NCBI RefSeq assembly: GCF_963676065.1
Contig: NZ_OY780933.1
Location: 4,163,350-4,227,349, forward strand
From: Maridesulfovibrio sp.
GTDB lineage: Bacteria > Desulfobacterota > Desulfovibrionia > Desulfovibrionales > Desulfovibrionaceae
Length of the DNA: 64,000 bases
Direction of reading: 5' to 3'
Shown here: piece after piece, positions 35,535 to 43,886 of the stretch
How the letters are laid out: each line of letters begins with the position of its first letter
Numbering within the stretch: position 1 is the stretch's first letter
Notes under the pieces: model-generated
What the model was told of the DNA's origin: nothing
The model's input: the letters and a program-made list of their open reading frames with translations, nothing else
Databases searched by the model: none
Program-made: the position numbers and the translations under genes

Positions 35535-36279
35535 TTCCTGTCCTCGCTGTTTGTAATTGTGCTGTGTTTGATCCTTGAAGCCGGTGTCCGCGATTCTGCA
35601 TGAGGTATAAGGTTTCAATGCTCAAATCAGCTATATTTTTTTTAGCTGCCTTGGATTTAATTAGAAGCTTTCCACACTGTCAACTACCACATTAGTACGG
35701 CTTATTATGACACCTTTATTTTTTGTATTAACTATTTTTGAACTTTGATCAACAACCTTCATTATTTCAGCGCCTTCATTAAGGCTGAAATTGGCCATCA
35801 TTCACCCCGGTAAACATAAAAAATCGGCTGACCTACAGGTTCCCAGCCGAAAAAACATAGCTATCACGATCGATATATCTAGCTTAACTTTTTAAATATT
35901 GATGATGAAGCGGTACAAAAGAGACCCCACGGCCTCTTGAATCCCATGCGGCCCCCACGTCATCATAATTTAAAAGGATTGAGTTAATCTTAATCCTTAA
36001 GAATTAAATTGGATAATTTTACGGAATTTACGGTTGAGAATAGCTTCTTTAATAAAAAACAGCTCATTCTTAACCTACTCTAATTTATTAAGAGTTGCAT
36101 GAGGCTCCCGAGAGCCTAAAATTTTATAAAAGAAAGCTGTCTCCACTCTTTTCTCGAGGAAGAGAGTGGAGACAGCTTTGGTTGCTCGTACACGGAACAC
36201 TGTGGGCAACTGAAGGCGTTATATCACCAATGCAGCCAGCCATAAGAACTTTTACTTTATCCACTCCGCCCTAACAAGT
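35535..36279. other. 745-bp intergenic region with relict att-like segment and hairpin
   Basis: No convincing gene. It holds a 25-bp copy of a tRNA-Ala internal segment (35923-35947) and, at 36133-36179, a long inverted repeat (17-bp arms starting AAAGCTGTCTCCACTCT) that can form a terminator-like hairpin on either strand. The rest is AT-rich. It may be the left edge of an accessory region. Confidence 0.5.
35923..35947 (-). repeat. Decayed tRNA-Ala segment, possible relict attachment site
   Basis: CCCACGGCCTCTTGAAT (35926-35942) is identical to 53508-53524, and 23 of 25 bases match over 35923-35947 versus 53505-53529. At the second site this is the anticodon-loop to T-arm part of a tRNA-Ala 3' fragment. 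Here the acceptor end is absent. Confidence 0.5.
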
Positions 36280-36720
36280 CTAACCACCTAATGAACTTTC
36301 ATAAAGGAAATAAGCCAGCAGAATCCAGGTAAGAGAAACTCCTATACCTGCTTGTCTTGACCAAAAACCGGCAGGAAGGCGCTTGAACAAACCTATACGC
36401 TGTAGCACGAAAAAAAACACAAAAAACGTGAAGAGGGGGATACCGAGATAAGAGACTACAGCCAGCACCCATTCAAAAGAGGGTGATATGAAGGAGAAGG
36501 TATAAATTCTATTCCCAACAAGTGCTAATTTGGCAACGGGAATGGAAAGAACAACATTCATTGCCAGCCATGAGACAAACACTACCCTTCCTTTTTCGAT
36601 ATCTGCCTTTTTAAGCATCCCGAAGGTTTGGTAGACAAGTTTTAAAAACCATACTGGTGACAGTAATAATACAATTACCAAAACCGGCGAAATAAAATAT
36701 TCAAACAATGAATCTCCCAT
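36280..36720 (-). CDS. Four-helix membrane protein, hypothetical
   Basis: 146 residues with about four membrane segments (PVLVIVLLLSPVWFLKLVY; VVFVSWLAMNVVLSIPVAK; WVLAVVSYLGIPLFTFFVF; GIGVSLTWILLAYFLY). No signal peptide cleavage site, no motif and no family that I recognise. It lies just inside the putative accessory region. Its coding appearance rests on regular hydrophobic periodicity. Confidence 0.6.
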   Translation of the reverse strand: MGDSLFEYFISPVLVIVLLLSPVWFLKLVYQTFGMLKKADIEKGRVVFVSWLAMNVVLSIPVAKLALVGNRIYTFSFISPSFEWVLAVVSYLGIPLFTFFVFFFVLQRIGLFKRLPAGFWSRQAGIGVSLTWILLAYFLYESSLGG

Positions 36721-36880
36721 AATGTCTTAACTTTATGCTATTCGTGCCAACCTTGCAAAAAACAAAACAGAAGTGGTAGCTATTTTATGAATTGTTCATT
36801 GACGATAGAGAAAAGACACTTGCGGACCGTACCGAAAAGGATATTGCGGCAGAGACAAAAAGCATCCCCGCAAATGTAAC

Positions 36881-36922
36881 ACCCCGATGACCGTCACAAT
36901 GAGCAGACATCGGGGTTTTATT
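36881..36922. terminator. Hairpin downstream of the hemopexin-repeat gene
   Basis: Arms ACCCCGATG and CATCGGGGT (36881-36889 with 36908-36916). The T-run is on the plus strand, although the nearest upstream gene is on the minus strand, so its use is uncertain. Confidence 0.5.
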
Positions 36923-36955
36923 TTCACGGCTCGACCATGATAAAAACGGTGTTTC

Positions 36956-37711
36956 CTAAAATGACAATCCGGGCCAGCTATTCTGGTCAATATATTTGGG
37001 ATAACCTGGGTCGGCTCTATCCGATCTAATGTCATAGCGAATATATTGATCGCCTTTAAAGATATAAACTTTACCATTCCCCCAATTCACAGCTGCATCA
37101 ATACCGTTTCTCCATGGCACACCGGGCCATGTGTTCTGGCTTATATATTTGGGATAACCTGGATCGGCTCTATCCGCCCTGATGTCATAACGGATATATT
37201 GATTGCCTTTAAATAAGTAAACTTTACCATTTCCCCAATTCACAGCCGCATCTATACCATATCTCCATGGCACGCCGGGCCATGTGTTCTGGCTTATATA
37301 TTTTGGATAACCTGGATCGGCTCTATCCGCCCTGATGTCATAGCGGATATATTGATTGTCTTTAAAAAGGTAAGCCTTACCATTCCCCCAATTAACGATT
37401 GCATCAACACCATCTGTCCAAGGGACACCGGGCCAAGTATTCTGGTCAAGATATTTGGGATACCCTGAATCGGTTCTATCCGCCCTGATGTTAAAACGGC
37501 TATAGAGATCTCCGTTAAAAAGATAAGCTTTGTTGTTACCCCAATTGGAGGCAGCGTCCACATTGAACCCACCGGACGTATCGGCAAGCGAATTGATAAG
37601 GTTTGAGACGTCATCCATTTTTAATGCATGGGACGTATTAGGAGTCAGAGTAAATAGAGTGAATAAAAAAGCAAAAGTAAAAAACAGCCTAGTACCACAA
37701 TAACGTTTCAT
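36956..37711 (-). CDS. Exported hemopexin-repeat protein
   Basis: 251 residues from MKRYCGTRLFF (GGGGGA just upstream; an ATG at 37774 is the alternative), with a signal peptide ending at SHALK. The mature part is four tandem repeats of about 51 residues, each with DAAVNWGNGKVYLFKGNQY, IRYDIRADRADPGYPKYI and WPGVPW elements: one four-bladed hemopexin-like propeller. The repeats are near-identical in DNA. Bacterial hemopexin-domain proteins are sporadic; ligand binding (metal, haem or glycan) is plausible but unproven. It is probably secreted. Confidence 0.82.
   Translation of the reverse strand: MKRYCGTRLFFTFAFLFTLFTLTPNTSHALKMDDVSNLINSLADTSGGFNVDAASNWGNNKAYLFNGDLYSRFNIRADRTDSGYPKYLDQNTWPGVPWTDGVDAIVNWGNGKAYLFKDNQYIRYDIRADRADPGYPKYISQNTWPGVPWRYGIDAAVNWGNGKVYLFKGNQYIRYDIRADRADPGYPKYISQNTWPGVPWRNGIDAAVNWGNGKVYIFKGDQYIRYDIRSDRADPGYPKYIDQNSWPGLSF
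36985..37560. repeat. Tandem ~153-bp repeats encoding hemopexin blades
   Basis: The segment GGATAACCTGGATCGGCTCT and flanks recur at about 36998, 37152, 37305 and 37457, four units about 153 bp apart. The central units are nearly identical, implying recent internal duplication or gene conversion. Confidence 0.8.
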
Positions 37712-37952
37712 CAATTTCCCCCTGCATGAGTAATGATTATCTTCGCACCTGCACAATACTGTAATCATTATCACTCAAACATAGATTAACTCAAAACACC
37801 ATTGTTTTTTTTAAAATAACAACACACAATTAAAACGAATGGAGCAGAAAATATTAAGACATGTTTTAGAAAGTACTGCTGTAGTAGCTACGCTGCATAA
37901 GTCATGCAAGATGGATAATGACACTTCTCTGGCTATCCCAACAAATTTACAG

Positions 37953-37987
37953 AAAAGGCGGGGGCTGTTTTTAACAGTCCCCGCCCT
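37953..37987 (-). terminator. Terminator of the amino-acid catabolic operon
   Basis: GGCGGGGGCTGTT/AACAGTCCCCGCC (37957-37985, one bulge) followed on the minus strand by TTTTCTGT; it lies 45 bp beyond the last operon gene. Confidence 0.8.
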
Positions 37988-38031
37988 TCCTGCAAAGTCT
38001 CAACACCACTAAAAAATACGCTGTAACGGGC

Positions 38032-39156
38032 CTACTCCCTGTCGGCAAACCGATCAAAACCAAGTTCACAGATATCAATGGAAGGCATTTCGTCGCATGC
38101 CATTTCTGATATGACTGTGCCAACGGAAGGGGCTATTCCGAACCCATGGCCGGAGAAGCCACAGGCCAGAATCAGTCCGGGAACCTCTTTAACATGATCA
38201 AGGACCGGAACTTTATCCTCGCACCAATCGATGAAACCGACCCACGTCCGAACCACCTTTGCATGTTTCAACGCGGGTATATAGCTTAGAATCCCTTTGC
38301 ATGTCGCTGCTGTAGCTTTTGCCTGAGGATGGTTTGCAATACTCTTAATGCTGCCATCCAGAGGAGAACCGCCGCCAAACACAAAGGAGCCGTGGGTCGT
38401 TTGATGACCGTAAAAATCAGCCATGGCTGTTCCAAGCATCTGATAGAACATGGGAGGCTGCGCATTGGTGACCAGAGTATCCAGTGCTACGCGCTTCATG
38501 GGAACATCCACTCCTACGGTATTTGCGATAGCACGACTCTCATAGCCCGCAGCAAGAACAATTTTTTCCGCCTCGAACTCCTCGTTTGTAGTGACAACCT
38601 TTCTCGCCCGGCCCGCAACCGTCTTGATTGAAAGTACACTTTGCTCAAAAAGGAATGAGACTCCAAGCTGGCGTGCTTTTTTATAGAATGCCGATGTTGT
38701 CAGCAGAGGATTTGCATGACCGTCACTTTGGCACCAGCTGGCCCCGGTTACCTCATTAGAAAGATGCGGACAAATCTCCCTGACTTCATCGCCACTTACC
38801 ATTTTCACATCAAGCCCCAAGGAAACCGCTACGTCAGTAAGTCCGCCTAAAATCTCAAGGTGCTCATCATTTTTACCAAGCCGGAGGTTTCCGTGCTGGT
38901 AGTATTCGACGTTCATCCCTAGCTCTTCGGATAAGTTCGGCCAGAGGTTCTGTACTCCATACATGGCCAGAGGCAGCTCTCTTTTGTCCCGGCCTGATTG
39001 GCGCACTCCGCCTCCATTACGACCTGATCCGCCATATCCGATGCCCTTTCCTTTCTCCAGAACGATGACCGTTTTACCTTTTTTGGCCAAATAATAGGCA
39101 GTCGAACAACCTATAATACCGCCACCTATGATGATGACATCTGCATGCTTTTTCAT
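38032..39156 (-). CDS. FAD-dependent amino-acid dehydrogenase, beta subunit (DadA/HcnC/SoxB-like)
   Basis: 374 residues from MKKHADVIIIGGGIIGCSTAYYL, the GXGXXG FAD motif, with GAGG four bases before ATG 39156. GYGGSGRNGGGVRQSGRDKRE and the C-terminal GLILACGFSGHGFGIAPSVG are typical of the DadA/sarcosine-oxidase-beta family that oxidises C-N bonds of amino acids or opines. It is last in the operon, after alpha and gamma subunits, and would form a heterotrimeric dehydrogenase like HcnABC or D-hydroxyproline dehydrogenase. The substrate is not deducible from the sequence. Confidence 0.85.
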   Translation of the reverse strand: MKKHADVIIIGGGIIGCSTAYYLAKKGKTVIVLEKGKGIGYGGSGRNGGGVRQSGRDKRELPLAMYGVQNLWPNLSEELGMNVEYYQHGNLRLGKNDEHLEILGGLTDVAVSLGLDVKMVSGDEVREICPHLSNEVTGASWCQSDGHANPLLTTSAFYKKARQLGVSFLFEQSVLSIKTVAGRARKVVTTNEEFEAEKIVLAAGYESRAIANTVGVDVPMKRVALDTLVTNAQPPMFYQMLGTAMADFYGHQTTHGSFVFGGGSPLDGSIKSIANHPQAKATAATCKGILSYIPALKHAKVVRTWVGFIDWCEDKVPVLDHVKEVPGLILACGFSGHGFGIAPSVGTVISEMACDEMPSIDICELGFDRFADRE

Positions 39157-39267
39157 GTTTCCTCTATTCCTGAGTAGATGCAGGTAAATCAAATCCCGCG
39201 TATCTGTACTCTCAAATTATTTATAATGTCTTCTCGTGTAATCTCCCGAAATTGAAAAAACCAAGCA

Positions 39268-40662
39268 TCAACTGCCCTCTCCCAATTCCAGACTTGCAAA
39301 TTGTTCAATGGTCAAGGATTGTTGAGGAGATCTGGCCTTAGGCAAGCCAATCGATGTAATATCAAGCGAGCAGCTATCGGCAATCATTTCGGTAATGGTT
39401 GTTGCGCACATTCGCCCCTGACAAGGGCCCATCCCGGCTCGTGTTTGTATTTTGATCTGAGAAGGATGGCGCGCTCCCTGCGCTATGGCTTCCCGGATTT
39501 GTCCTGCTGTCAATTCTTCACAGCGACAGACAACGGTTTCATCATCCGGGGGAACCAGCGCCTGTCGGCTGGGTGGAAAGACATGGTCGAGAAATGGGCG
39601 AATCAACTTTTCGCGTTTGGCCTTGTTCAGATACGGCTGAGCCAAACGGTCACGTTCCGAATCAGTAAATTTATCCAGCTGATAGGCAATGTTGATTGCA
39701 GCGATGTGGCCTGCGACTTCCGCAACCTGCCCACCGAAAATTCCGCCGCCGTCGCCAGCGACAGAAATACCGGGCACGCTCGTCTGGCCCCACTGATCAA
39801 GCACAGGTCTCCAGTACCGCTGCGGGACGTACCATTCGTGCTCACAATTGAGCAGCTGGGTAAGACGCAGGTTCGGGATTACCCCTTCGTGCAACAGAAC
39901 AGTTGCTGCGGCAACTTCCTGCTTTTTACCACGGCAGGTAAAACGCAAACCTTCTGCCTGTTCCTTGCCTATTATAGAAAGATCGCGACACCCTGTGTAC
40001 ACCGGCACGCCTGCGCGTTTAACCGCGTATTTCATCTGTAAGCCTTTAAAAAGGTAGCTGCTTCGACGCAGTGCCCCGGGCAGATGGGGGATCGCCTTAA
40101 GATAATCTCGCATACCGGATGTTTCGACCATTGCGGCGATCTCAACTCCGTTATCAATAAGGTGGCAGGCTGCCAGCAGCAACAGCGGTCCGCTGCCTGC
40201 CAGAACAACAGGTCCTTCAGGCACCATATCTGCTGACTTGAACAGAATATCCGCGGCTGCGGCACCCATAACTCCGGGAAGCGTCCAGTTAGGAATCGGA
40301 ACCGGGCGTTCCACTGCCCCGACGCTGAACAGTAGCTGACGGGCACGCACTCGATGCAGTGTGTCTGTGACTACGGTGTCAACATTGAACGAGCCTTCGA
40401 TATTCCAGACAGTGTTGTTCGGCATATAGTCAGCGCCTGAAGCACGAAACTCGTCAACCAACTGCTTGCCTGCGAAATAATCCTTGCCAAGAACGTGGGC
40501 GTTTTCCGGGAGACTCCTTTCAATTGAACGATATATTTGACCTCCGGGCTCGGGCTGTTCATCTACCAGCAGAGCCGAAAGGCCCAATTTGTCGGCGGTG
40601 ACCGCAGCCGCAAGTCCTCCGGGTCCAGCACCAACAATAATCAGATCATAGAGCTTATCCAT
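39268..40662 (-). CDS. FAD/NAD(P)-binding dehydrogenase alpha subunit with BFD-type [2Fe-2S] domain
   Basis: 464 residues. YDLIIVGAGPGGLAAAVTADKLG is the FAD motif; VVLAGSGPLLLLAACHL a second dinucleotide fold; PGISVAGDGGGIFGG a third. The C-terminal part has CRCEELTAGQI (about residue 377) and a later PCQGRMC, the four-Cys BFD-like [2Fe-2S] site seen in HcnB, opine-oxidase alpha and D-hydroxyproline dehydrogenase alpha. Its start overlaps the gamma gene by 8 bp, indicating translational coupling. Confidence 0.87.
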   Translation of the reverse strand: MDKLYDLIIVGAGPGGLAAAVTADKLGLSALLVDEQPEPGGQIYRSIERSLPENAHVLGKDYFAGKQLVDEFRASGADYMPNNTVWNIEGSFNVDTVVTDTLHRVRARQLLFSVGAVERPVPIPNWTLPGVMGAAAADILFKSADMVPEGPVVLAGSGPLLLLAACHLIDNGVEIAAMVETSGMRDYLKAIPHLPGALRRSSYLFKGLQMKYAVKRAGVPVYTGCRDLSIIGKEQAEGLRFTCRGKKQEVAAATVLLHEGVIPNLRLTQLLNCEHEWYVPQRYWRPVLDQWGQTSVPGISVAGDGGGIFGGQVAEVAGHIAAINIAYQLDKFTDSERDRLAQPYLNKAKREKLIRPFLDHVFPPSRQALVPPDDETVVCRCEELTAGQIREAIAQGARHPSQIKIQTRAGMGPCQGRMCATTITEMIADSCSLDITSIGLPKARSPQQSLTIEQFASLELGEGS

Positions 40663-40960
40663 TTGCTATATCCTTGTCGGAGTACTGTCGATTGATTACC
40701 ATACCTTCCCGCACCTGAATTTTGCAGGCCTGTTGATTGGGAATTCCATCAATTTCCATGAGGCATTCGTAGCAAACGCCCATATGGCAGTATGCAGAAC
40801 GGTGTTCGCCACTGATTGGCGAAGTCCGATTATAACCTGCTCCGGCCGCCATAACCGCGGCTATAACGGTATCCATTGCCGGAACTTTCAGCTCCTCGCC
40901 TTCAAATATAATGGTCACCAGATCTTCTTCAGACCTATTTTCATGCAACCTTTTCAACAT
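40655..40960 (-). CDS. [2Fe-2S] ferredoxin-like gamma subunit (HcnA-like)
   Basis: 101 residues of plant-type ferredoxin fold with cluster ligands Cys58, Cys63, Cys66 and Cys79 (YCHMGVCYEC, then QQAC), the C-X4-C-X2-C-X12-C pattern. It is the small subunit of the three-part amino-acid dehydrogenase and presumably relays electrons between flavin subunits. AAGGAG precedes the start. The chain overlaps the alpha subunit gene by 8 bp. Confidence 0.87.
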   Translation of the reverse strand: MLKRLHENRSEEDLVTIIFEGEELKVPAMDTVIAAVMAAGAGYNRTSPISGEHRSAYCHMGVCYECLMEIDGIPNQQACKIQVREGMVINRQYSDKDIANG

Positions 40961-40973
40961 CTAAAACTCCTTA

Positions 40974-42836
40974 TTAAATTTCCCGAGGATCAGTCATATT
41001 TTCCGGGCGAAGAATCTCATCCAGTTGTTCTTTGGTAAGCACCCCTTTTGCGAGTATAATATCGTACACGCTGGCATCGGTCCCAAGAGCTTCCTTGGCG
41101 ATCGCTGCGGACTGCTCATAACCGATAACAGGGACCAATGCGGTCACCAGACCTATACTGCTTTGAACATAGCTCCTGCACACGTCTCTATTGGCTTCGA
41201 TACCGCTTATGCAGCGTTCCACCAGAGATATGCAGCCGTTTTTAAGAATCATCATTCCATGCAGCAGGTCATATGCGATAATCGGCTCTGCCATGCACAG
41301 TTCCAGTTCACTGGACTCTGCAGCCATGGAAACCACGGTGTCATATCCCATGACCTGATAACATATCTGATTCATCACTTCAGGAAGAACCGGATTAACC
41401 TTGCCCGGCATAATAGATGAACCGGGCTGCATCGGGGGCAGATTGATCTCGTTCAAACCACATCTGGGTCCGGAAGAAAGTACGCGCAGGTCGTTACAAA
41501 TTTTGGATATCTGCACGGCCACCAGTTTCAGGCTGGCTGACATGCGTACAAAAACGCCTGCATTTTGTGTTGCTTCCACCAGATTTTTTGCTCTCCTGAC
41601 AGGAAAACCGCTGATTGCCGCAAGCTTTTTCGCCACCAGATCGGCATAGCCCCGAGGACTGTTGATACCGGTTCCAATAGCCGTAGCTCCGAGGTTAATA
41701 TCAAGAAATGCCTCGGCGGTTTGCTCCATGGAACTGATGGAGCTGTCTATCATCACCGCGTAGGCGCTGAACTCCTGACCGAGGGTCATGGGAACCGCAT
41801 CCTGATTTTCCGTGCGCCCCATTTTGAGTACATCCTTAAATTTCTCTCCCTTGCTCGCAAGAGCATTCCGAAAAACCCGCAGTGAGCAGATAAGATCGTG
41901 GCTGGAGAGCAGTACCGCCAACTTTATCGCCGTGGGGTACGCATCATTTGTGGATTGAGAACAATTAACATGATCATTGGGGTGCAGGTGGTGGTACTCC
42001 CCTTTGTTATAACCCATGATCTCCAAGCCCCGATTCGCAATCACTTCATTGGCATTCATGTTGGTCGAAGTCCCTGCACCGCCCTGAAACATGTCCACGG
42101 TAAAATGTTCATGCAACTCGCCGCTCAGGATTTCATCACAGGCCTGACAAATGGCATTCATTCTGGTGTCGTCAAGGGTCCCCAACTCATAATTGGTTTG
42201 GGCCGCCGCCTTTTTCACCATGGCCAAAGCTTCAACCATATGTTCAAAATTATTAAGATATATTCCTGAAATGGAAAAATTTTCCATAGCCCGCAGGGTT
42301 TGAACACCATAATAGGCATGACCATAGACATCTCTTGTACCAAGAGAATCTTTTTCCCGACGCAACCCGCTGATCAGCAGATCACCGCTGTTATTCTTGC
42401 AATGGACACTATCCGCAAGCATACGCATGCGCCGGTTGATCCCAACCGCAACCTGAGCAACTATACGGTAAAACAACTCCGGATTGTTTTCTTTGAAAGA
42501 TTCAATCTTTTGCTCAGTTATCTGCCAAATTCTGGCTCCGGTTTGCGTAAACGCGCCATTGGAGTGAGAGTCCTTCTCGAGAAGAGCACCTTCGCTGATC
42601 ATGGAACCGGAAACTATTGTTCCAACCTTGCGGGAAGTGCCATGAATACCACGCAGCAGTTCAAGCTCGCCTTCAAGGATAATTCCTGCCCACCGACGCG
42701 GGCTTGACTCATAGAATACCCATTCATTCTGCTTATATATCCGTTCTTCACCTTCAGCTATCAATAGAACCAGATCCTCTTCGCTGATACCGGTTGACCT
42801 AGCTGCCTGACGGACAATGCTCTGTTCAATTCTCAT
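40974..42836 (-). CDS. aspA: Aspartate ammonia-lyase fused to an N-terminal cyclic-nucleotide-binding domain
   Basis: 620 residues. Residues 1 to about 150 are a Crp-type cNMP-binding beta-barrel (EGEERIYKQNEWVFYESS; GTIVSGSMISEGALLEKDS). Residues about 155-620 are a full-length aspartase: TRDVYGHAYYGVQTLRAMENF, HPNDHVNCSQSTNDAYPTA, and the superfamily signature GSSIMPGKVNPVLPE near 475. Reaction: L-aspartate to fumarate plus NH3. The usual family length is about 470, so the extra N-terminal domain is a real addition, suggesting allosteric control by a nucleotide or a scaffold role. The substrate/lyase could also be another C4 acid. Confidence 0.88.
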   Translation of the reverse strand: MRIEQSIVRQAARSTGISEEDLVLLIAEGEERIYKQNEWVFYESSPRRWAGIILEGELELLRGIHGTSRKVGTIVSGSMISEGALLEKDSHSNGAFTQTGARIWQITEQKIESFKENNPELFYRIVAQVAVGINRRMRMLADSVHCKNNSGDLLISGLRREKDSLGTRDVYGHAYYGVQTLRAMENFSISGIYLNNFEHMVEALAMVKKAAAQTNYELGTLDDTRMNAICQACDEILSGELHEHFTVDMFQGGAGTSTNMNANEVIANRGLEIMGYNKGEYHHLHPNDHVNCSQSTNDAYPTAIKLAVLLSSHDLICSLRVFRNALASKGEKFKDVLKMGRTENQDAVPMTLGQEFSAYAVMIDSSISSMEQTAEAFLDINLGATAIGTGINSPRGYADLVAKKLAAISGFPVRRAKNLVEATQNAGVFVRMSASLKLVAVQISKICNDLRVLSSGPRCGLNEINLPPMQPGSSIMPGKVNPVLPEVMNQICYQVMGYDTVVSMAAESSELELCMAEPIIAYDLLHGMMILKNGCISLVERCISGIEANRDVCRSYVQSSIGLVTALVPVIGYEQSAAIAKEALGTDASVYDIILAKGVLTKEQLDEILRPENMTDPREI

Positions 42837-42930
42837 AATGCCTGTTTATTCCAACTCTAAAAAGATAGAGAGTTTAATGGATGTAGGTGGAGAAAACTCT
42901 CCCGAACGCCGTGCCTGAGTCCTTGTTTCA

Positions 42931-43497
42931 CTAGTGGGTAACGTTCATGCCTGCGCTGTGGCTGCTGATTATCCGCTCAATTCGCTCAAGGGCTCGAGCT
43001 GTTGTTTTGATCTGATCTCTGGGAAAAGCAACCGGATACTGAAGAGGCGGAATGCCCAGAAAGGCCAGCCCTCCCCCATAGGGAGTAAGCATGACAGTTA
43101 CCTTTCCACCGGTGAGCGTAATGGTAAGCCCTCCCAGATCCAAGTCCCGGAGCGCTGCCATGAGAACGGTGTCGGCATGCAACCGTTCTATCAAATGTTG
43201 ACCTATCTGACAGTTGCCTTTGCATCCGAACCTGCCACTCCTGAAACGCAGTGAACAAGATCCAGTCAATTGGATTTCCCGCTCCAGACAGAGGTTGACT
43301 GACATTGTTCCTCCCAAAAGCTGACGCTGCCAGGTCTGAATCGCGGTCAGCCCCTGCAGTGTGCCCGGAAGGGCCGAGAACCGTACAACCCCGTTTTCGG
43401 TCAACTCCGCATCTCCCCATAGCGGGGAAAAAAGGCGTGAAGTCTGGAGAATGGCTGCATTGGCTGCGTTGACCCGTTTCTGTCTTGATCGGAACAT
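42931..43497 (-). CDS. Hypothetical protein in the amino-acid operon
   Basis: 188 residues, basic, with no signal peptide, membrane segment or catalytic motif that I recognise. Cys residues (SCSLRFRSGRFGCKGNC) cluster mid-protein. A Gly-rich TLTGGKVTVMLTPYGGGLAF follows. It resembles uncharacterised proteins seen near amino-acid dehydrogenase clusters; I could not name the family with confidence. AGGAG precedes ATG 43497. It sits between the P-II and aspartase genes in the same direction. Confidence 0.65.
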   Translation of the reverse strand: MFRSRQKRVNAANAAILQTSRLFSPLWGDAELTENGVVRFSALPGTLQGLTAIQTWQRQLLGGTMSVNLCLEREIQLTGSCSLRFRSGRFGCKGNCQIGQHLIERLHADTVLMAALRDLDLGGLTITLTGGKVTVMLTPYGGGLAFLGIPPLQYPVAFPRDQIKTTARALERIERIISSHSAGMNVTH

Positions 43498-43514
43498 AAT
43501 ATCTCCTGCTTGCC

Positions 43515-43838
43515 CTAGAGGTTCTGGTCGCCTGAGCGAATGGTATATGCTTCGGCTACCTGAAGGACGAACACTCTACCATCGCCATGGTTGCCGTCCC
43601 CTGTTCTAGCCGCCTCCATAATGGTTTTGACAGCGTCTGCTTTCTGATCGTCATCCACAAAGGTCTGAATCATTTCTTTAGGAATATCCTTATAAATCAT
43701 GTCACCGACTTTGAGACCGCTCTGGTTCCCACGTCCGATAACCGGGAATTTAGTCATGCCGTACACGCCGATTTCGGCGAGAGCATCAGTCACTTCAGTA
43801 ATCTTTTCTGGACGAACAATGGACTGAATAAGATACAT
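43515..43838 (-). CDS. P-II family nitrogen regulator, NifI1-like
   Basis: 107 residues of GlnB/GlnK fold, with the C-terminal signature GDGRVFVLQVAEAYTIRSGD. The T-loop between GRG and PK is 15 residues (GRGNQSGLKVGDMIYKDIPK), shorter than GlnB's 19, and lacks the uridylylated Tyr51 context. The GLKVGD sequence matches archaeal/clostridial NifI1. P-II proteins sense ATP/ADP and 2-oxoglutarate. Found next to an amino-acid permease and a metabolic operon, not nitrogenase. It may gate the permease, as GlnK does for AmtB; that is inference. AAGGAG precedes the start. Confidence 0.85.
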   Translation of the reverse strand: MYLIQSIVRPEKITEVTDALAEIGVYGMTKFPVIGRGNQSGLKVGDMIYKDIPKEMIQTFVDDDQKADAVKTIMEAARTGDGNHGDGRVFVLQVAEAYTIRSGDQNL

Positions 43839-43886
43839 GGTATCTCCTTTGGGTTATATTTATTTGTCCTCTTAGGCGACGACGGC

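Noticed and set aside
39301..40041. 246-codon plus-strand ORF inside the dehydrogenase alpha gene
   Set aside because: Shadow ORF opposite a well-supported FAD protein; the product shows no family pattern.
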